Source: Nonomuraea endophytica
GTDB lineage: Bacteria > Actinomycetota > Actinomycetes > Streptosporangiales > Streptosporangiaceae
DNA length: 64,000 nucleotides
Direction of reading: 5' to 3'
Assembly: GCF_014203235.1 (NCBI RefSeq)
Contig: NZ_JACHIN010000005.1
Span: forward strand, 496,001-560,000
The position numbers and the translations under genes were made by a program. Under the pieces are notes generated by a model. The model did no database searches. It worked only from the letters and a program-made list of their open reading frames with translations, and was not told the DNA's origin. Below, one piece after another: positions 43,201-50,698 of this stretch. The stretch's first letter is position 1, and the number at the start of each line of letters is the position of its first letter.

Positions 43201-43369
43201 CTTCCCGGTGGCGCACGTCCGGGAGACGGACCTGCTGGAGGACCCGTTCCCGAGTTCGCACGCCCGCGGGGGCCGGAGCCATCACCTCACCGAGCGCGGC
43301 GAAGTGGCCCTGTCACTGCGCCCCTTCGAGATCGTCACGCTGCGCATGACCCGGGACGCCGATGTCTGA
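40232..43369 (+). CDS. GH38 alpha-mannosidase
   Basis: 1045 residues from ATG 40232 (GGAAGG eight bases before; GTG 40211 is an alternative). The N-terminal sandwich (WSTTWFRFTAEIP) leads to the catalytic barrel: zinc-binding HxD in GHAHIDSAWLWPLRE (H262, D264), EADGNLPGGEALARQLVFG, the nucleophile Asp in WLPDSFGY (about D374), and DILPGSSIAWVH. The middle and C-terminal glycosyl-hydrolase-38 domains follow. GH38 enzymes cleave alpha-mannosidic bonds of glycans; there is no signal peptide, so it acts on imported oligosaccharides in the cytoplasm. Its stop overlaps the start of the next gene by eight bases. Confidence 0.93.
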   Translation: MHAHQQVGEERIAKFLKERLRPALYPHRVPMDITAWTAPGEPVAVPTAMKAEYDPFVIGGEWGAPWSTTWFRFTAEIPRRWAGRRVEAIFDLGFDLTRGPGGQAEGFVHDERGKPLQGLHPYNRTLLLNRRAAGGEPIHLLVEAAGNPPIVGSAGVNTHFGDPMTAGSAPLYQLRRADIVVRDEDVWHLIHDVEVLHELMLALPESLPRRHEIRVALERAVDAVDPYEVAGTAARAREVLAPVLARRAHESAHTAVAVGHAHIDSAWLWPLRETVRKCARTFSNMVTMAEEYPELVFACSSAQQYAWIKEHQPEVFDRVRKAVAAGNWVPVGGMWVEADGNLPGGEALARQLVFGRRFFRDELGVRTDGVWLPDSFGYTAAYPQIATLAGAEWFLTQKLSWNETNRLPHHTFFWEGIDGTRIFTHFPPVDTYNAELTGAELAHAVANYADKGGGTRSLVPFGHGDGGGGPTAGMLEKARRLADLEGSPRVKIMEPSAFFQQAREEYGDTAPVWRGELYLETHRGVYASQARTKRGNRRSEALLREAELWAATAAVREGASYPYGELTEIWEQVLLHQFHDILPGSSIAWVHQQAEQTYARVHRRLERLIGRATGAQGDGGTPAVLNAAPHHRREVVVLDDRPATADGQRLADGRWAVLAEAPALGRGTAGLPLGDAAPVAVTEDDGFVLDNGLIRIHIDADGLVRSAVHLASGRDAIAPGGAGNLLQLHPDDPVRWSAWNIDPTYRTVHRDLTGALSVELLDRGPLLARVRVTRSTGRSTIVQDLLLTAGSHALVIDSDVDWRERDMLLKAAWPLDVHAETTRAEIQYGHIERPTHENTSWDAARFELWAHRWIHVGEHRWGVALATDSTYGHDVSRGTRAAGGTTTTVRLSLLRSPHSPDPYADRGEHRYRYALRPGADVGGAIEAGYELNLPLRPAPGAERTGRPLLTVDNPDVVVEAVKLADDQSGDVIVRLYESRGGQARSTLTAHFPVAHVRETDLLEDPFPSSHARGGRSHHLTERGEVALSLRPFEIVTLRMTRDADV

Positions 43370-45533
43370 GATCCAGCAGGCCGACGAGGCCACGCTCCGT
43401 ACCTGGGCCGCGCAGGGCGGGCAACTCGCCCTGCGCGCCCGGATCGTTCTGCTCGCATCCCGTGGCATGCGCGACGCCGACATCGCCCGGCAGCTCCGAG
43501 TCTCCCGCCAGACCGTCGGCACCTGGCGGCACCGATGGGCGGAGTCCGGCCTGGACGGGCTGGGGCAGCAGGCCCGGCCCGGCCGCCCCGCGACCGTCGA
43601 CGAGGCGCACGTCATCGCGCGCATACTCCTCGGCCCCGGCAGCGGCGCCGCGTCCAGGGCCATCGCCCGCGACCTCGGCCTGTCCCACGCCACGGTCGCG
43701 TCGGTGCGCCGCCGCTGGTCCGCCGGGCCGCCCGCGGACCCGCCGCTGCCGAGCTCCGACCTGTGGGTCATCGGCCTGTACGCCGACGCCGAGCGCAGGG
43801 TACTGCTCACCGGCACCCGGCACCAGCCGGCCGGGGGCCCGCCGGAGGGCAGCGGGGTCGGCGCGGACGTGCTGACGGAGCTGGACCGGGCCTGCGAGGC
43901 CCTCGCGGCCGCCGGTCTGCCGAGCGACACCGGCCGGCCGGGAGGTCTGGCCGCCTTTCTGACCAAGGCCCGCCGCCGGCATCCGCACGTCGCGCTGCAC
44001 GCCCTCGTGCTGCGGGGAACACCGGAAAGCGCGAACGACGACGTCGACGTCACGTTCCACCGCATCTCCGGCTCCTCCCACTGGCGCGGCTATCTGCGCG
44101 CGCTGATCGCCCTGGACAGCACCCGGCACCCGGAGTCCTCCCGCCGCGTCTACCTCGACCTCGCGGGCGCGATCGGCCGCTACGCGGCGGAACCTTCCGG
44201 CGAGCCGCTGCACTGGCTGCGCGAGAGCATCGCGAGCCATGTGCCGTCCGGCGAGGAGCCCGACGGCGCGCCGCGCCGCGAGACGTCCGGCGGAGCCAAC
44301 CACATCGACCTGGGCTCGTTCAACGAGTGCGTCGTCATCGAGGTCGTCCGGCTCTCGGGCACGATCACCCGTGGCGAGATCGCGCACCGGACCGGCCTGA
44401 CACAGCAGTCGGTGTCCAGGATCTCCCGCTCGTTGCTCGCCCGCGGCATCCTCGTCGAGGACGCCCAGCGGCACGCCACCTCGGGCAAGCCCCGCACTCC
44501 GGTACGGCTGCGCGGCGACGCGGCGCACGCGATGGGCATCCACATCGACCCGGAGGTCATCACGGCCGTCGTCATCGACCTCGACGGCACGCTCATAGCC
44601 GTGCGCACGCAGCCCGTGCACCGGACCGCCGATCCGGAGGTCCTGGTCAAGCAGGTGGTGCGGCTGGGCGGCGAGGTGCTGGCCGACGCCCGCGGCACGG
44701 CCCGCGCCGACGGTTTCCTCGGCATCGGCGTCGCGGTCCCCGGACCGGTGGACATCGCCTCGGGCACCGTGCTCGATCCGCCGCTCATGTCGGTGTGGAC
44801 CGACCTGCCGCTGCTGTATCTGCTCAAGGACCACTTCCAGTGCCCGCTGATCATGGAGAAGGACGCCGCTGCCGCCGCCGCGGGTGAACGATGGATCGGA
44901 CGCGATCGCCGGGCCCGCGACTTCGCGTACCTCTATCTCGGGACCGGTGTGGGCTCCGGGCTGTACCTGAACGGCGACCTCTACCGGGGCACCAGCGCCA
45001 ATGCCGGCGAGTTCGGCCAGCTGTGCGCGGTGGCCCTGGGGCGTACGGAGCCGGACGGCAGGCCGGAGATCCTGCCCGAGTGCAATCCCCCGGTCGGCCT
45101 TTCGCAGCTCGCGGCCCGGCACGGCTGCGCCGCCGGCGCGGACCAGCCGGGCAGCACCGCGGCGTACCGGGCGATCACCGAGGCGGCGGCCGGCGGCGAT
45201 CCGGCGGCCGGCGCGGCCGTGCGCGACCTGGCGCGGGCCATCGGGCAGGGCGCCATCGGCCTGGTCGACCTGCTGGACATCGACATGGTGGTCCTGGGCG
45301 GCCCCTTCTTCACCGACGAGGCGGCCCCGGTGTACCTCGACCACATCGGGGCGATGGTCAACGACTTCCCCACCGCGCGACGGCTGCGGCACGTCGACGT
45401 CGAGGCGTCGGTGCTGGGCCCGGAGGCGGCGGCGGTCGGCGCGGCCTCCACCATCTTCCACGCGACCTTCACCCCGCGGCTGGGCGGCAATGCCCTGTGG
45501 CGGTCCTCGCAGGCCGCGGGCCGGTTCGTGTGA
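43362..45533 (+). CDS. Fusion of a dead IS630-like transposase domain and a ROK-family repressor
   Basis: 723 residues. The first 110 look like the DNA-binding half of an IS630 transposase: LRTWAAQGGQLALRARIVLL, ARQLRVSRQTVGTWRHRW, GLDGLGQQARPGRPATV and a second helix-turn-helix (AIARDLGLSHATVASVRRRW). Residues 130-250 follow the IS630 DDE fold (SSDLWVIGLYADAERRVLL, LAAFLTKARRRHPHVALHAL, HRISGSSHWRGYLRAL), but every catalytic acid is replaced (TGT for V-D-E, LRGT for L-D-N, W-R-G-Y for L-N-L-V-E). A linker leads to a winged helix at about 312-370 and a ROK domain (DLDGT loop) to the end. The zinc motif CxCGxxGC of ROK is absent. It overlaps the mannosidase by eight bases and probably represses the operon. 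Confidence 0.78.
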   Translation: MSEIQQADEATLRTWAAQGGQLALRARIVLLASRGMRDADIARQLRVSRQTVGTWRHRWAESGLDGLGQQARPGRPATVDEAHVIARILLGPGSGAASRAIARDLGLSHATVASVRRRWSAGPPADPPLPSSDLWVIGLYADAERRVLLTGTRHQPAGGPPEGSGVGADVLTELDRACEALAAAGLPSDTGRPGGLAAFLTKARRRHPHVALHALVLRGTPESANDDVDVTFHRISGSSHWRGYLRALIALDSTRHPESSRRVYLDLAGAIGRYAAEPSGEPLHWLRESIASHVPSGEEPDGAPRRETSGGANHIDLGSFNECVVIEVVRLSGTITRGEIAHRTGLTQQSVSRISRSLLARGILVEDAQRHATSGKPRTPVRLRGDAAHAMGIHIDPEVITAVVIDLDGTLIAVRTQPVHRTADPEVLVKQVVRLGGEVLADARGTARADGFLGIGVAVPGPVDIASGTVLDPPLMSVWTDLPLLYLLKDHFQCPLIMEKDAAAAAAGERWIGRDRRARDFAYLYLGTGVGSGLYLNGDLYRGTSANAGEFGQLCAVALGRTEPDGRPEILPECNPPVGLSQLAARHGCAAGADQPGSTAAYRAITEAAAGGDPAAGAAVRDLARAIGQGAIGLVDLLDIDMVVLGGPFFTDEAAPVYLDHIGAMVNDFPTARRLRHVDVEASVLGPEAAAVGAASTIFHATFTPRLGGNALWRSSQAAGRFV

Positions 45534-45548
45534 CGGGCGCCCTGACGG

Positions 45549-46739
45549 TCAGCCGAGCAGCAGCGATCGGGGCTGGGCCGACAGCGCCTGGTCGAGGACG
45601 AGGGAGGCCGCGCCGACGGCGGCGACGTTCTCGCCGAGGGTGGTGGACAGGACCGCCGTCGGATGCGTGGCCTTCACGAACGGCGACCCGGCGACCATCG
45701 GCTCGATGACGGGGAGCATCCTGTCGGCGAGCACCTGCCAGATCGGCCCGCCGAAGACGATGGTGTCGACGTCCAGAAGCGTCGCCGCCGCGCACACGCC
45801 ACGCCCGATCCGGATGGCCAGCCGCTCGATGATGCCGTCCGCCTGCGCCTGCCCCGCGGCGGCGAGCTCCGCCAGCCGCCGCATGCCGCCCTGGGCCTCC
45901 GCCGGATCCGTCACCGTGTACTCGCCGCCGAGCACGCCCAGAGCGATGGCCTCCTCGAGGATCGCCCGCGATGAGCAGGCCGCGCCGAGCCCGCCGACCT
46001 CGCCCGCGTTGCCGGACACGCCGCGCAGCACGGTGTCGTCCACCACCAGCCCCATTCCGGAGCCCGTGCCGAGGTAGAAGAAGAGGAGGTTGCGGCTGTC
46101 GGTGGCGGCGCCGGTCCAGCGTTCGGCGACGACGGCGGCGGTGACGTCCTTGTCGAGCAACGCAGGTAGACCGGTCGCCGCGCTGAGCCGCTCGCGCAGC
46201 GGATAACGGCCCCAGCCGGGCAGTTCGGGCGGGTCCACGACCCAGCCCGCGGTGACGTCGATCGGTCCAGGCGCGGCGATCCCGAGACCCAGGATCCGCT
46301 CGCGATCCGCCCCGGACTCCGCCATCAGCGCCGACACCGAGCTCGCCATGTCGGCGGCGATCGCGTCGGTTTCGCCGCCTCGCGGAGTACGCCGGCCGCG
46401 CTGGGCTATCACCGTGCCGAGCAGGTCCACCAGAACGCAGGTGATGACAGCCGGGTCGAGGTGCACGCCCACCGCGTAACGCGCCGCGGGGACGATCTCG
46501 AGGAGGGTGCGGGGCTTGCCGTTGCCGCCGCTGCGCTTGCCCGACTCGCGCACCAGGCCCTGGTCGAGCAGCCGGCGGGTGATGTTGGAGACGGCCTGCG
46601 CGGACAGCCCTGTGGCCCGGGCGAGCTCGACGCGGCTCAGGCCGGTGGGGTGCCGCCTGATGGCGTCCAGGATCACGGATTCGTTGAAGTCGCCGACGCG
46701 CGGCAGGTTGGCGCCCCGCCGGATCGCGGGCGTCGTCAC
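45549..46739 (-). CDS. ROK-family transcriptional regulator
   Basis: 396 residues from GTG 46739, overlapping the stop of the DUF2264 gene (GTGA). Winged helix at about 15-75 (RVGDFNESVILDAIRRHPTG, TGLSAQAVSNITRRLLDQGL), then a ROK domain with PGPIDVTAG, FFYLGTGSGMG and VFGGPIW. The kinase loop DxGGT is DLLGT and the zinc motif CxCGxxGC is missing, so it is a regulator, not a sugar kinase. It is a clear relative of the ROK half of the fusion gene it converges on, 15 bases apart. As the last gene of the ThuA operon, it probably regulates that operon. Confidence 0.9.
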   Translation of the reverse strand: MTTPAIRRGANLPRVGDFNESVILDAIRRHPTGLSRVELARATGLSAQAVSNITRRLLDQGLVRESGKRSGGNGKPRTLLEIVPAARYAVGVHLDPAVITCVLVDLLGTVIAQRGRRTPRGGETDAIAADMASSVSALMAESGADRERILGLGIAAPGPIDVTAGWVVDPPELPGWGRYPLRERLSAATGLPALLDKDVTAAVVAERWTGAATDSRNLLFFYLGTGSGMGLVVDDTVLRGVSGNAGEVGGLGAACSSRAILEEAIALGVLGGEYTVTDPAEAQGGMRRLAELAAAGQAQADGIIERLAIRIGRGVCAAATLLDVDTIVFGGPIWQVLADRMLPVIEPMVAGSPFVKATHPTAVLSTTLGENVAAVGAASLVLDQALSAQPRSLLLG

Positions 46740-48724
46740 GCCCCCCACCCGGCCTCCGGCGCGGGCAGCCGGATCGTGTCCTGCACGCCGTCCGGCCACG
46801 TCACCTCCGTGAGCAGGGTGGCGCCCTCGGCTCGGGTGGCGACCCTCGGCAGCGCGGCGGGGTCGGTGCCGCCGAGGTGGACGAGCGCGACGTACACCGT
46901 GCCGTGGGCGACGGGTCCGTCAGTCTCCACGACGGGGGTGGGGGACGCGGCGCCGAGCGCGTTGCTGTCCGAGCCGGCCATCACCGCGGCCTTGGGCAGT
47001 CCCCGCATGCCGACGACGACGGACACCAGCCCCGCCGCGTTCTCGACCCGCGCGGTGGCGTCGTCGGTGCGACCGGGTGACGTCCTCGGATCGACGGCCA
47101 GCGCCCAGCCGCCGATGCGCAGGGTCTGTGCCGGTGCCGTGGTCTCCGCGCCCGGCGCCGTTGTCTCCCCGCTCGGTGCGGGGTCTATGCGGGCGGCCCG
47201 TACCTCGATCGATCCGCGCAGCGCGGAGCCGACCGTGATCCAGGGGCCGAGGACGTACCGGGTGTCCGGCCCGCCGAACGGATCCCAGGTCGCGTCTTCT
47301 GGCCAATGTGCCCGCGAGCGGGAGACCGCCGTCGCGCCGTCGACGCTGACCCTGGTCGCCGGGCGCCGGTGCGAGGCCCGCCCTGCGGCGTCCAGGAGCA
47401 CGACCGTGTTGTCCAGCGGGTCGGCGCCCGCGCAGGCGCCGGGGCCCGCCGTGGGGTCGCCCGGGGTTTCGGGCGCCGTGTGCGTGGAGTACGCGAAACG
47501 CGCGTAACAGGGGTCGTCGGCGTGCGGCCTGGCCGGGTCGGCGTGGTCGCCGCCGTGGCCGACCACGCGCACGACACCGTCGGCCGCGGTGCCGGAGACG
47601 AGCCAGCCGGGGGCTTGGAGGGTCCGCGTGAAGTCACCCTGTTCGACGGCGAGCGGGGTGGCCTCCGCGGTCCACACCGGGTGGTCGGGGGGCAGGGCGA
47701 GGCCGATGAAACCCTTGCCGGCCCAGTACGGCGACGCGGGCCCCGAGTACACCTGCAGCACGCCACGGTAGGGGCGATGCCAGCCAAGTGTCAGCAGCCC
47801 GTCCCCGCCTACGGCGCCGCCCTCCGTGAAGTGGTCGAGCGTCCGGCTCGCGATCGCCCGGGTCTCCCCCGGCGCCAGCGGCGTCGCGTCGAACAACACG
47901 CCTGTCCAGAACGGCGCCAGCGCCGCGTGCCGGTAGGTGAGCGAGCGGCCCTGGATCAGCGGTGAGCCGTTGGCGCCGACCAGCAGCCGCTGATCTTCGA
48001 GGAACCGCCGCAGCCGGGCCCGGTAGCGGTCGAGGAGCCCGGCGGGAGCCGTATCGCCCAGAATGCGGCAGAACCACAGCGGGTACAGGTGCATCGCCCA
48101 GCCGTTGTAGTGGTCGAAGTTACGCCGCTCGCCGCCGGTCAGCCCGTCGGAGTACCAGCCGTCGCCCGCGTACCAGCCGTCGGTCAGCGCGATGATCCGG
48201 TCAAGGTCCCGCTGACTCCATCGGCCTCCGGCGGTGCGGGCGAACGCCTCGGTGACGCCCTGGAACCAGATCCAGTTGTTGCCGGGCATCGGGTCGCCGA
48301 CCATCGGGGCGAGCCAGTCCAGCACGCGTTGTCTGACCCGGTCGTCGAGGCGGTCCCAGATCAGCGGCCGCGTCTCGTGCAGTGCGAGCACGATCGACGC
48401 GGCCTCGACCTTGGCCTGGTCACACTCGGCGAACGTGGGCCAGCGCCGTGGATGGCCCGGGTCGGTACCGGCGGCCAACCCCGCCGCGTACCAGCCGGCG
48501 AAGTCGTGCGGATCCTTGCCCTCCGCACCGGCCAGGCGGAAGGCCGCCAGCAGGAAGGTGCGGGCGAAGCCTTCGAGCCCGTCGCTGCGTACACCATTGA
48601 TGCTGGGCGGACCGGGCAACTGGATCAGCGCGTGCCCGCCGGTGGCATGGGGCCGTACGGCGAGCAGCAGCCGGTCCGCCGTCCCCTCCCAATGCGCACG
48701 GTCCTCGGCGGGGGTGCGCGTCAC
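46736..48724 (-). CDS. DUF2264 family protein
   Basis: 662 residues from GTG 48724, which overlaps the stop of the oxidoreductase gene (GTGA). The pattern WEGTADRLLLAVRP, GLEGFARTFLLAAFRLAG, NNWIWFQGVTEAFAR and FDHYNGWAMHLYPLWF, followed by a beta-rich C-terminal half, matches DUF2264, an alpha/alpha-barrel protein family found with carbohydrate-degradation genes. Its activity is not established; a glycoside-hydrolase-like fold is suspected. No signal peptide, so it works inside the cell. Context: ThuA, Gfo/Idh/MocA oxidoreductase and ROK regulator in one operon. Confidence 0.85.
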   Translation of the reverse strand: MTRTPAEDRAHWEGTADRLLLAVRPHATGGHALIQLPGPPSINGVRSDGLEGFARTFLLAAFRLAGAEGKDPHDFAGWYAAGLAAGTDPGHPRRWPTFAECDQAKVEAASIVLALHETRPLIWDRLDDRVRQRVLDWLAPMVGDPMPGNNWIWFQGVTEAFARTAGGRWSQRDLDRIIALTDGWYAGDGWYSDGLTGGERRNFDHYNGWAMHLYPLWFCRILGDTAPAGLLDRYRARLRRFLEDQRLLVGANGSPLIQGRSLTYRHAALAPFWTGVLFDATPLAPGETRAIASRTLDHFTEGGAVGGDGLLTLGWHRPYRGVLQVYSGPASPYWAGKGFIGLALPPDHPVWTAEATPLAVEQGDFTRTLQAPGWLVSGTAADGVVRVVGHGGDHADPARPHADDPCYARFAYSTHTAPETPGDPTAGPGACAGADPLDNTVVLLDAAGRASHRRPATRVSVDGATAVSRSRAHWPEDATWDPFGGPDTRYVLGPWITVGSALRGSIEVRAARIDPAPSGETTAPGAETTAPAQTLRIGGWALAVDPRTSPGRTDDATARVENAAGLVSVVVGMRGLPKAAVMAGSDSNALGAASPTPVVETDGPVAHGTVYVALVHLGGTDPAALPRVATRAEGATLLTEVTWPDGVQDTIRLPAPEAGWGA

Positions 48725-49806
48725 GAACTCACCAGGGCGGGCCGTTCGCACGTACTGGCCACCCTCAGGGCGCGGCCCTGCTCCGCGGCGTCCATGAGGG
48801 TGAGCATGGTGTCCAGGACGTGCGCCGCGAGTTCGGCCGACGCCCGGTGCGGACGTCCGGCCGACAGGGCCTCGGCCAGGTCGGCGAGGCCCACGCCCCG
48901 GCCCGCCTCCGGGTAGCCGGCCGACACGGGCAGCCCTGCCCAGCCGTCGCCGCGGTTGATCTCGACCACGCCGTCGAAACCGTTCGGGTCGGGTACGGAC
49001 AACGTCGCGTCCGTACCATGCACCTCGATGCGCGGCAGGCGGGCGGCGCGTACATCGAAGCTCATCATCAGGGTGGTCAGGGCACCGCCGGCGTGCTCCA
49101 GGACGCCGGTGATGTGCGTGTCGACCTCCACCGGGAAGGACTGCCCGGCCCGCGGGCCGCTGCCGATGGTCCGCTCGGCGCGCGGCCTGGACGAGGCTCC
49201 GGTCACCCGGACCACAGGGCCGAGCAGATGGACCAGGGCCGACAGGTAATACGGCCCCATGTCGAGCAGCGGGCCGCCGCCCGGACGGTAGTAGAACTCC
49301 GGGTCCGGGTGCCACCGCTCGTGTCCGGCGCTGGTCATGAAGGCGGTGGCGGCGACCGGTACGCCGATGAGACCGTCGTCGATCGCCTTGCGCGCGGTCT
49401 GGATCCCGGTGCCGAGGACGGTGTCCGGCGCGCAGCCCACCCGCAGCCCCGCCGCACGCGCCGCCGCCAGTACGGCGTCGGCCTCCTCGCGATGAACGGC
49501 CAGCGGCTTCTCGCCGTACACGTGTTTGCCCGCGCCGAGCGCCGCGAGGGCGACGTCGGCGTGTGCGGCCGGGATGGTCAGGTTGAGGATGGCGTCGACG
49601 TCGTCCCGGGCGACCAGCTCGGCGACCGTGGACGCCACGGTCACCGGCCGGTCGGCCGGGGCCTGGTCCGCGACGGCCCGCGCACGGCCGGGGTCGAGAT
49701 CGGTGACGGCGATCAGCCGCACGGACCTCAGCCGCTCCAGCGTCGAGAGGTAGGCGCCGCTGATCTTCCCCGCGCCCACGATGCCGACGTTCAGCGGCTT
49801 GCCCAC
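48721..49806 (-). CDS. Gfo/Idh/MocA-family oxidoreductase
   Basis: 361 residues from GTG 49806. The Rossmann loop is VGIVGAGKISGAYL with an acidic strand end (AVTDLDPGRA). The family's conserved lysine motif is EKPLAVHREEAD (about 93-104). The C-terminal sheet domain carries GGGPLLDMGPYYLSALVHLLG and VEVHGTDATLSVPDPN. Enzymes of the family oxidise, reduce or epimerise sugars and cyclitols with NAD(P). It starts inside the last 16 bases of the ThuA gene, so the two are coupled. ThuA-type neighbours suggest 3-keto-sugar chemistry as in trehalose/disaccharide utilisation, but the substrate is open. Confidence 0.9.
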   Translation of the reverse strand: MGKPLNVGIVGAGKISGAYLSTLERLRSVRLIAVTDLDPGRARAVADQAPADRPVTVASTVAELVARDDVDAILNLTIPAAHADVALAALGAGKHVYGEKPLAVHREEADAVLAAARAAGLRVGCAPDTVLGTGIQTARKAIDDGLIGVPVAATAFMTSAGHERWHPDPEFYYRPGGGPLLDMGPYYLSALVHLLGPVVRVTGASSRPRAERTIGSGPRAGQSFPVEVDTHITGVLEHAGGALTTLMMSFDVRAARLPRIEVHGTDATLSVPDPNGFDGVVEINRGDGWAGLPVSAGYPEAGRGVGLADLAEALSAGRPHRASAELAAHVLDTMLTLMDAAEQGRALRVASTCERPALVSS

Positions 49807-50447
49807 AGCAGGCCCCTCTCGGTCAGGGTGCGCACTTCGGGCACGTCGAAGTCGTCCGGTTTGTGGCCGATGGTCGAGACGAACACGCGTCCCCTGCCCC
49901 AGGTTCTGGTCCACACGGCCGGCATCACCGTGGGCCGGTCGCCCGGTTCGTCCGGTGGGAACGTGGTGGTCGCCAGGACCCCGATGCGCGGGTCGGTGAG
50001 CACCCAGTACTGCTCGCTGTGGATCGCGAAGTCGCCGAGGCCGGTGATCACGGGGTGGCCGGCGTGCTCGGCGGACAACTGGTAGGTGTGATCGAGGAAG
50101 CCCGGCGGATGCATCACGAACTTCCCGCCGGTCAGCAGGTGGTAGCCGTGGTCGTGAAAGGAGTCCACGATGCCGCCGTGCCAGCCGGCCAGCCCGGTGC
50201 CCGCGCGTACCGCGGCGGCGAGACCGGCGCTCTGCTCCCGGCTGATCGTCCCCATCGTCCAGCACTGCACGATCAGATCGGTGGCGGCCAGGCGGTCCGC
50301 GTCCTCGTACACGGCGAGTTCATCGGAGATCGCGACGGCGAATCCGTGCTCCTTGAGGAACGGCACGAACGTGTCCGTGATCGTCACGGGCTGATGCCCG
50401 TCCCAGCCGCCGCGTACGATCAGCGCCCGGCGGTTGTCGGTGGTCAC
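49791..50447 (-). CDS. ThuA-domain protein
   Basis: 218 residues from GTG 50447, apparently leaderless. ThuA/trehalose-utilisation-like class I glutamine-amidotransferase-like fold: RALIVRGGWDGHQPVTITDTF, WTMGTISREQSAGLAAAVRAG, GLAGWHGGIVDSFHD, SEQYWVLTDP and GRGRVFVSTIGHKPDDF. Members occur in sugar catabolism operons, and some act with Gfo/Idh/MocA oxidoreductases on 3-keto-glycosides. It is the first gene of a four-gene operon (ThuA, oxidoreductase, DUF2264, ROK). Confidence 0.9.
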   Translation of the reverse strand: MTTDNRRALIVRGGWDGHQPVTITDTFVPFLKEHGFAVAISDELAVYEDADRLAATDLIVQCWTMGTISREQSAGLAAAVRAGTGLAGWHGGIVDSFHDHGYHLLTGGKFVMHPPGFLDHTYQLSAEHAGHPVITGLGDFAIHSEQYWVLTDPRIGVLATTTFPPDEPGDRPTVMPAVWTRTWGRGRVFVSTIGHKPDDFDVPEVRTLTERGLLWASR

Positions 50448-50453
50448 GCTGCG

Positions 50454-50483
50454 ACGCTAAGAGCCGCCGAAGAAGTTTGTCAA
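50454..50483 (-). promoter_or_regulatory. Promoter of the ThuA operon
   Basis: On the minus strand, TTGACA (50483-50478), an 18-base spacer and TAGCGT (50459-50454) end six bases before GTG 50447, so transcription would start on the start codon (leaderless mRNA). The region upstream to 50698 holds no gene. The ROK regulator encoded by the last gene of the operon may bind here. Confidence 0.65.
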
Positions 50484-50698
50484 CATGCTGGATGAACCTC
50501 GTGGTGAGATTTGCCGCCATATGCCACTTCGGGCAGCTATATGGGTCTCGACTAACTCCAAATGATGGATTTATAGGGCAGCAGACGCCACCACACCCTT
50601 CACGACGGTCGAGGCCGTGGCTCCGTTGCCGCTGCAGCACCCTCTCGTCATACGGTGGCCGTTGGGCGTAGCAGCGCAGCCGTCCGCCTCCGAACCCG

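Noticed and set aside
40226..43285. A 1019-codon open frame on the minus strand opposite the mannosidase
   Set aside because: Its protein is a valine/arginine/glycine-rich string without motifs, created by GC-rich third positions of the real gene on the plus strand.
33715..50447. A missing ABC ATPase as a sign of a broken importer
   Set aside because: Actinobacterial CUT1 importers commonly share one MsiK-type ATPase encoded elsewhere, so absence is normal.
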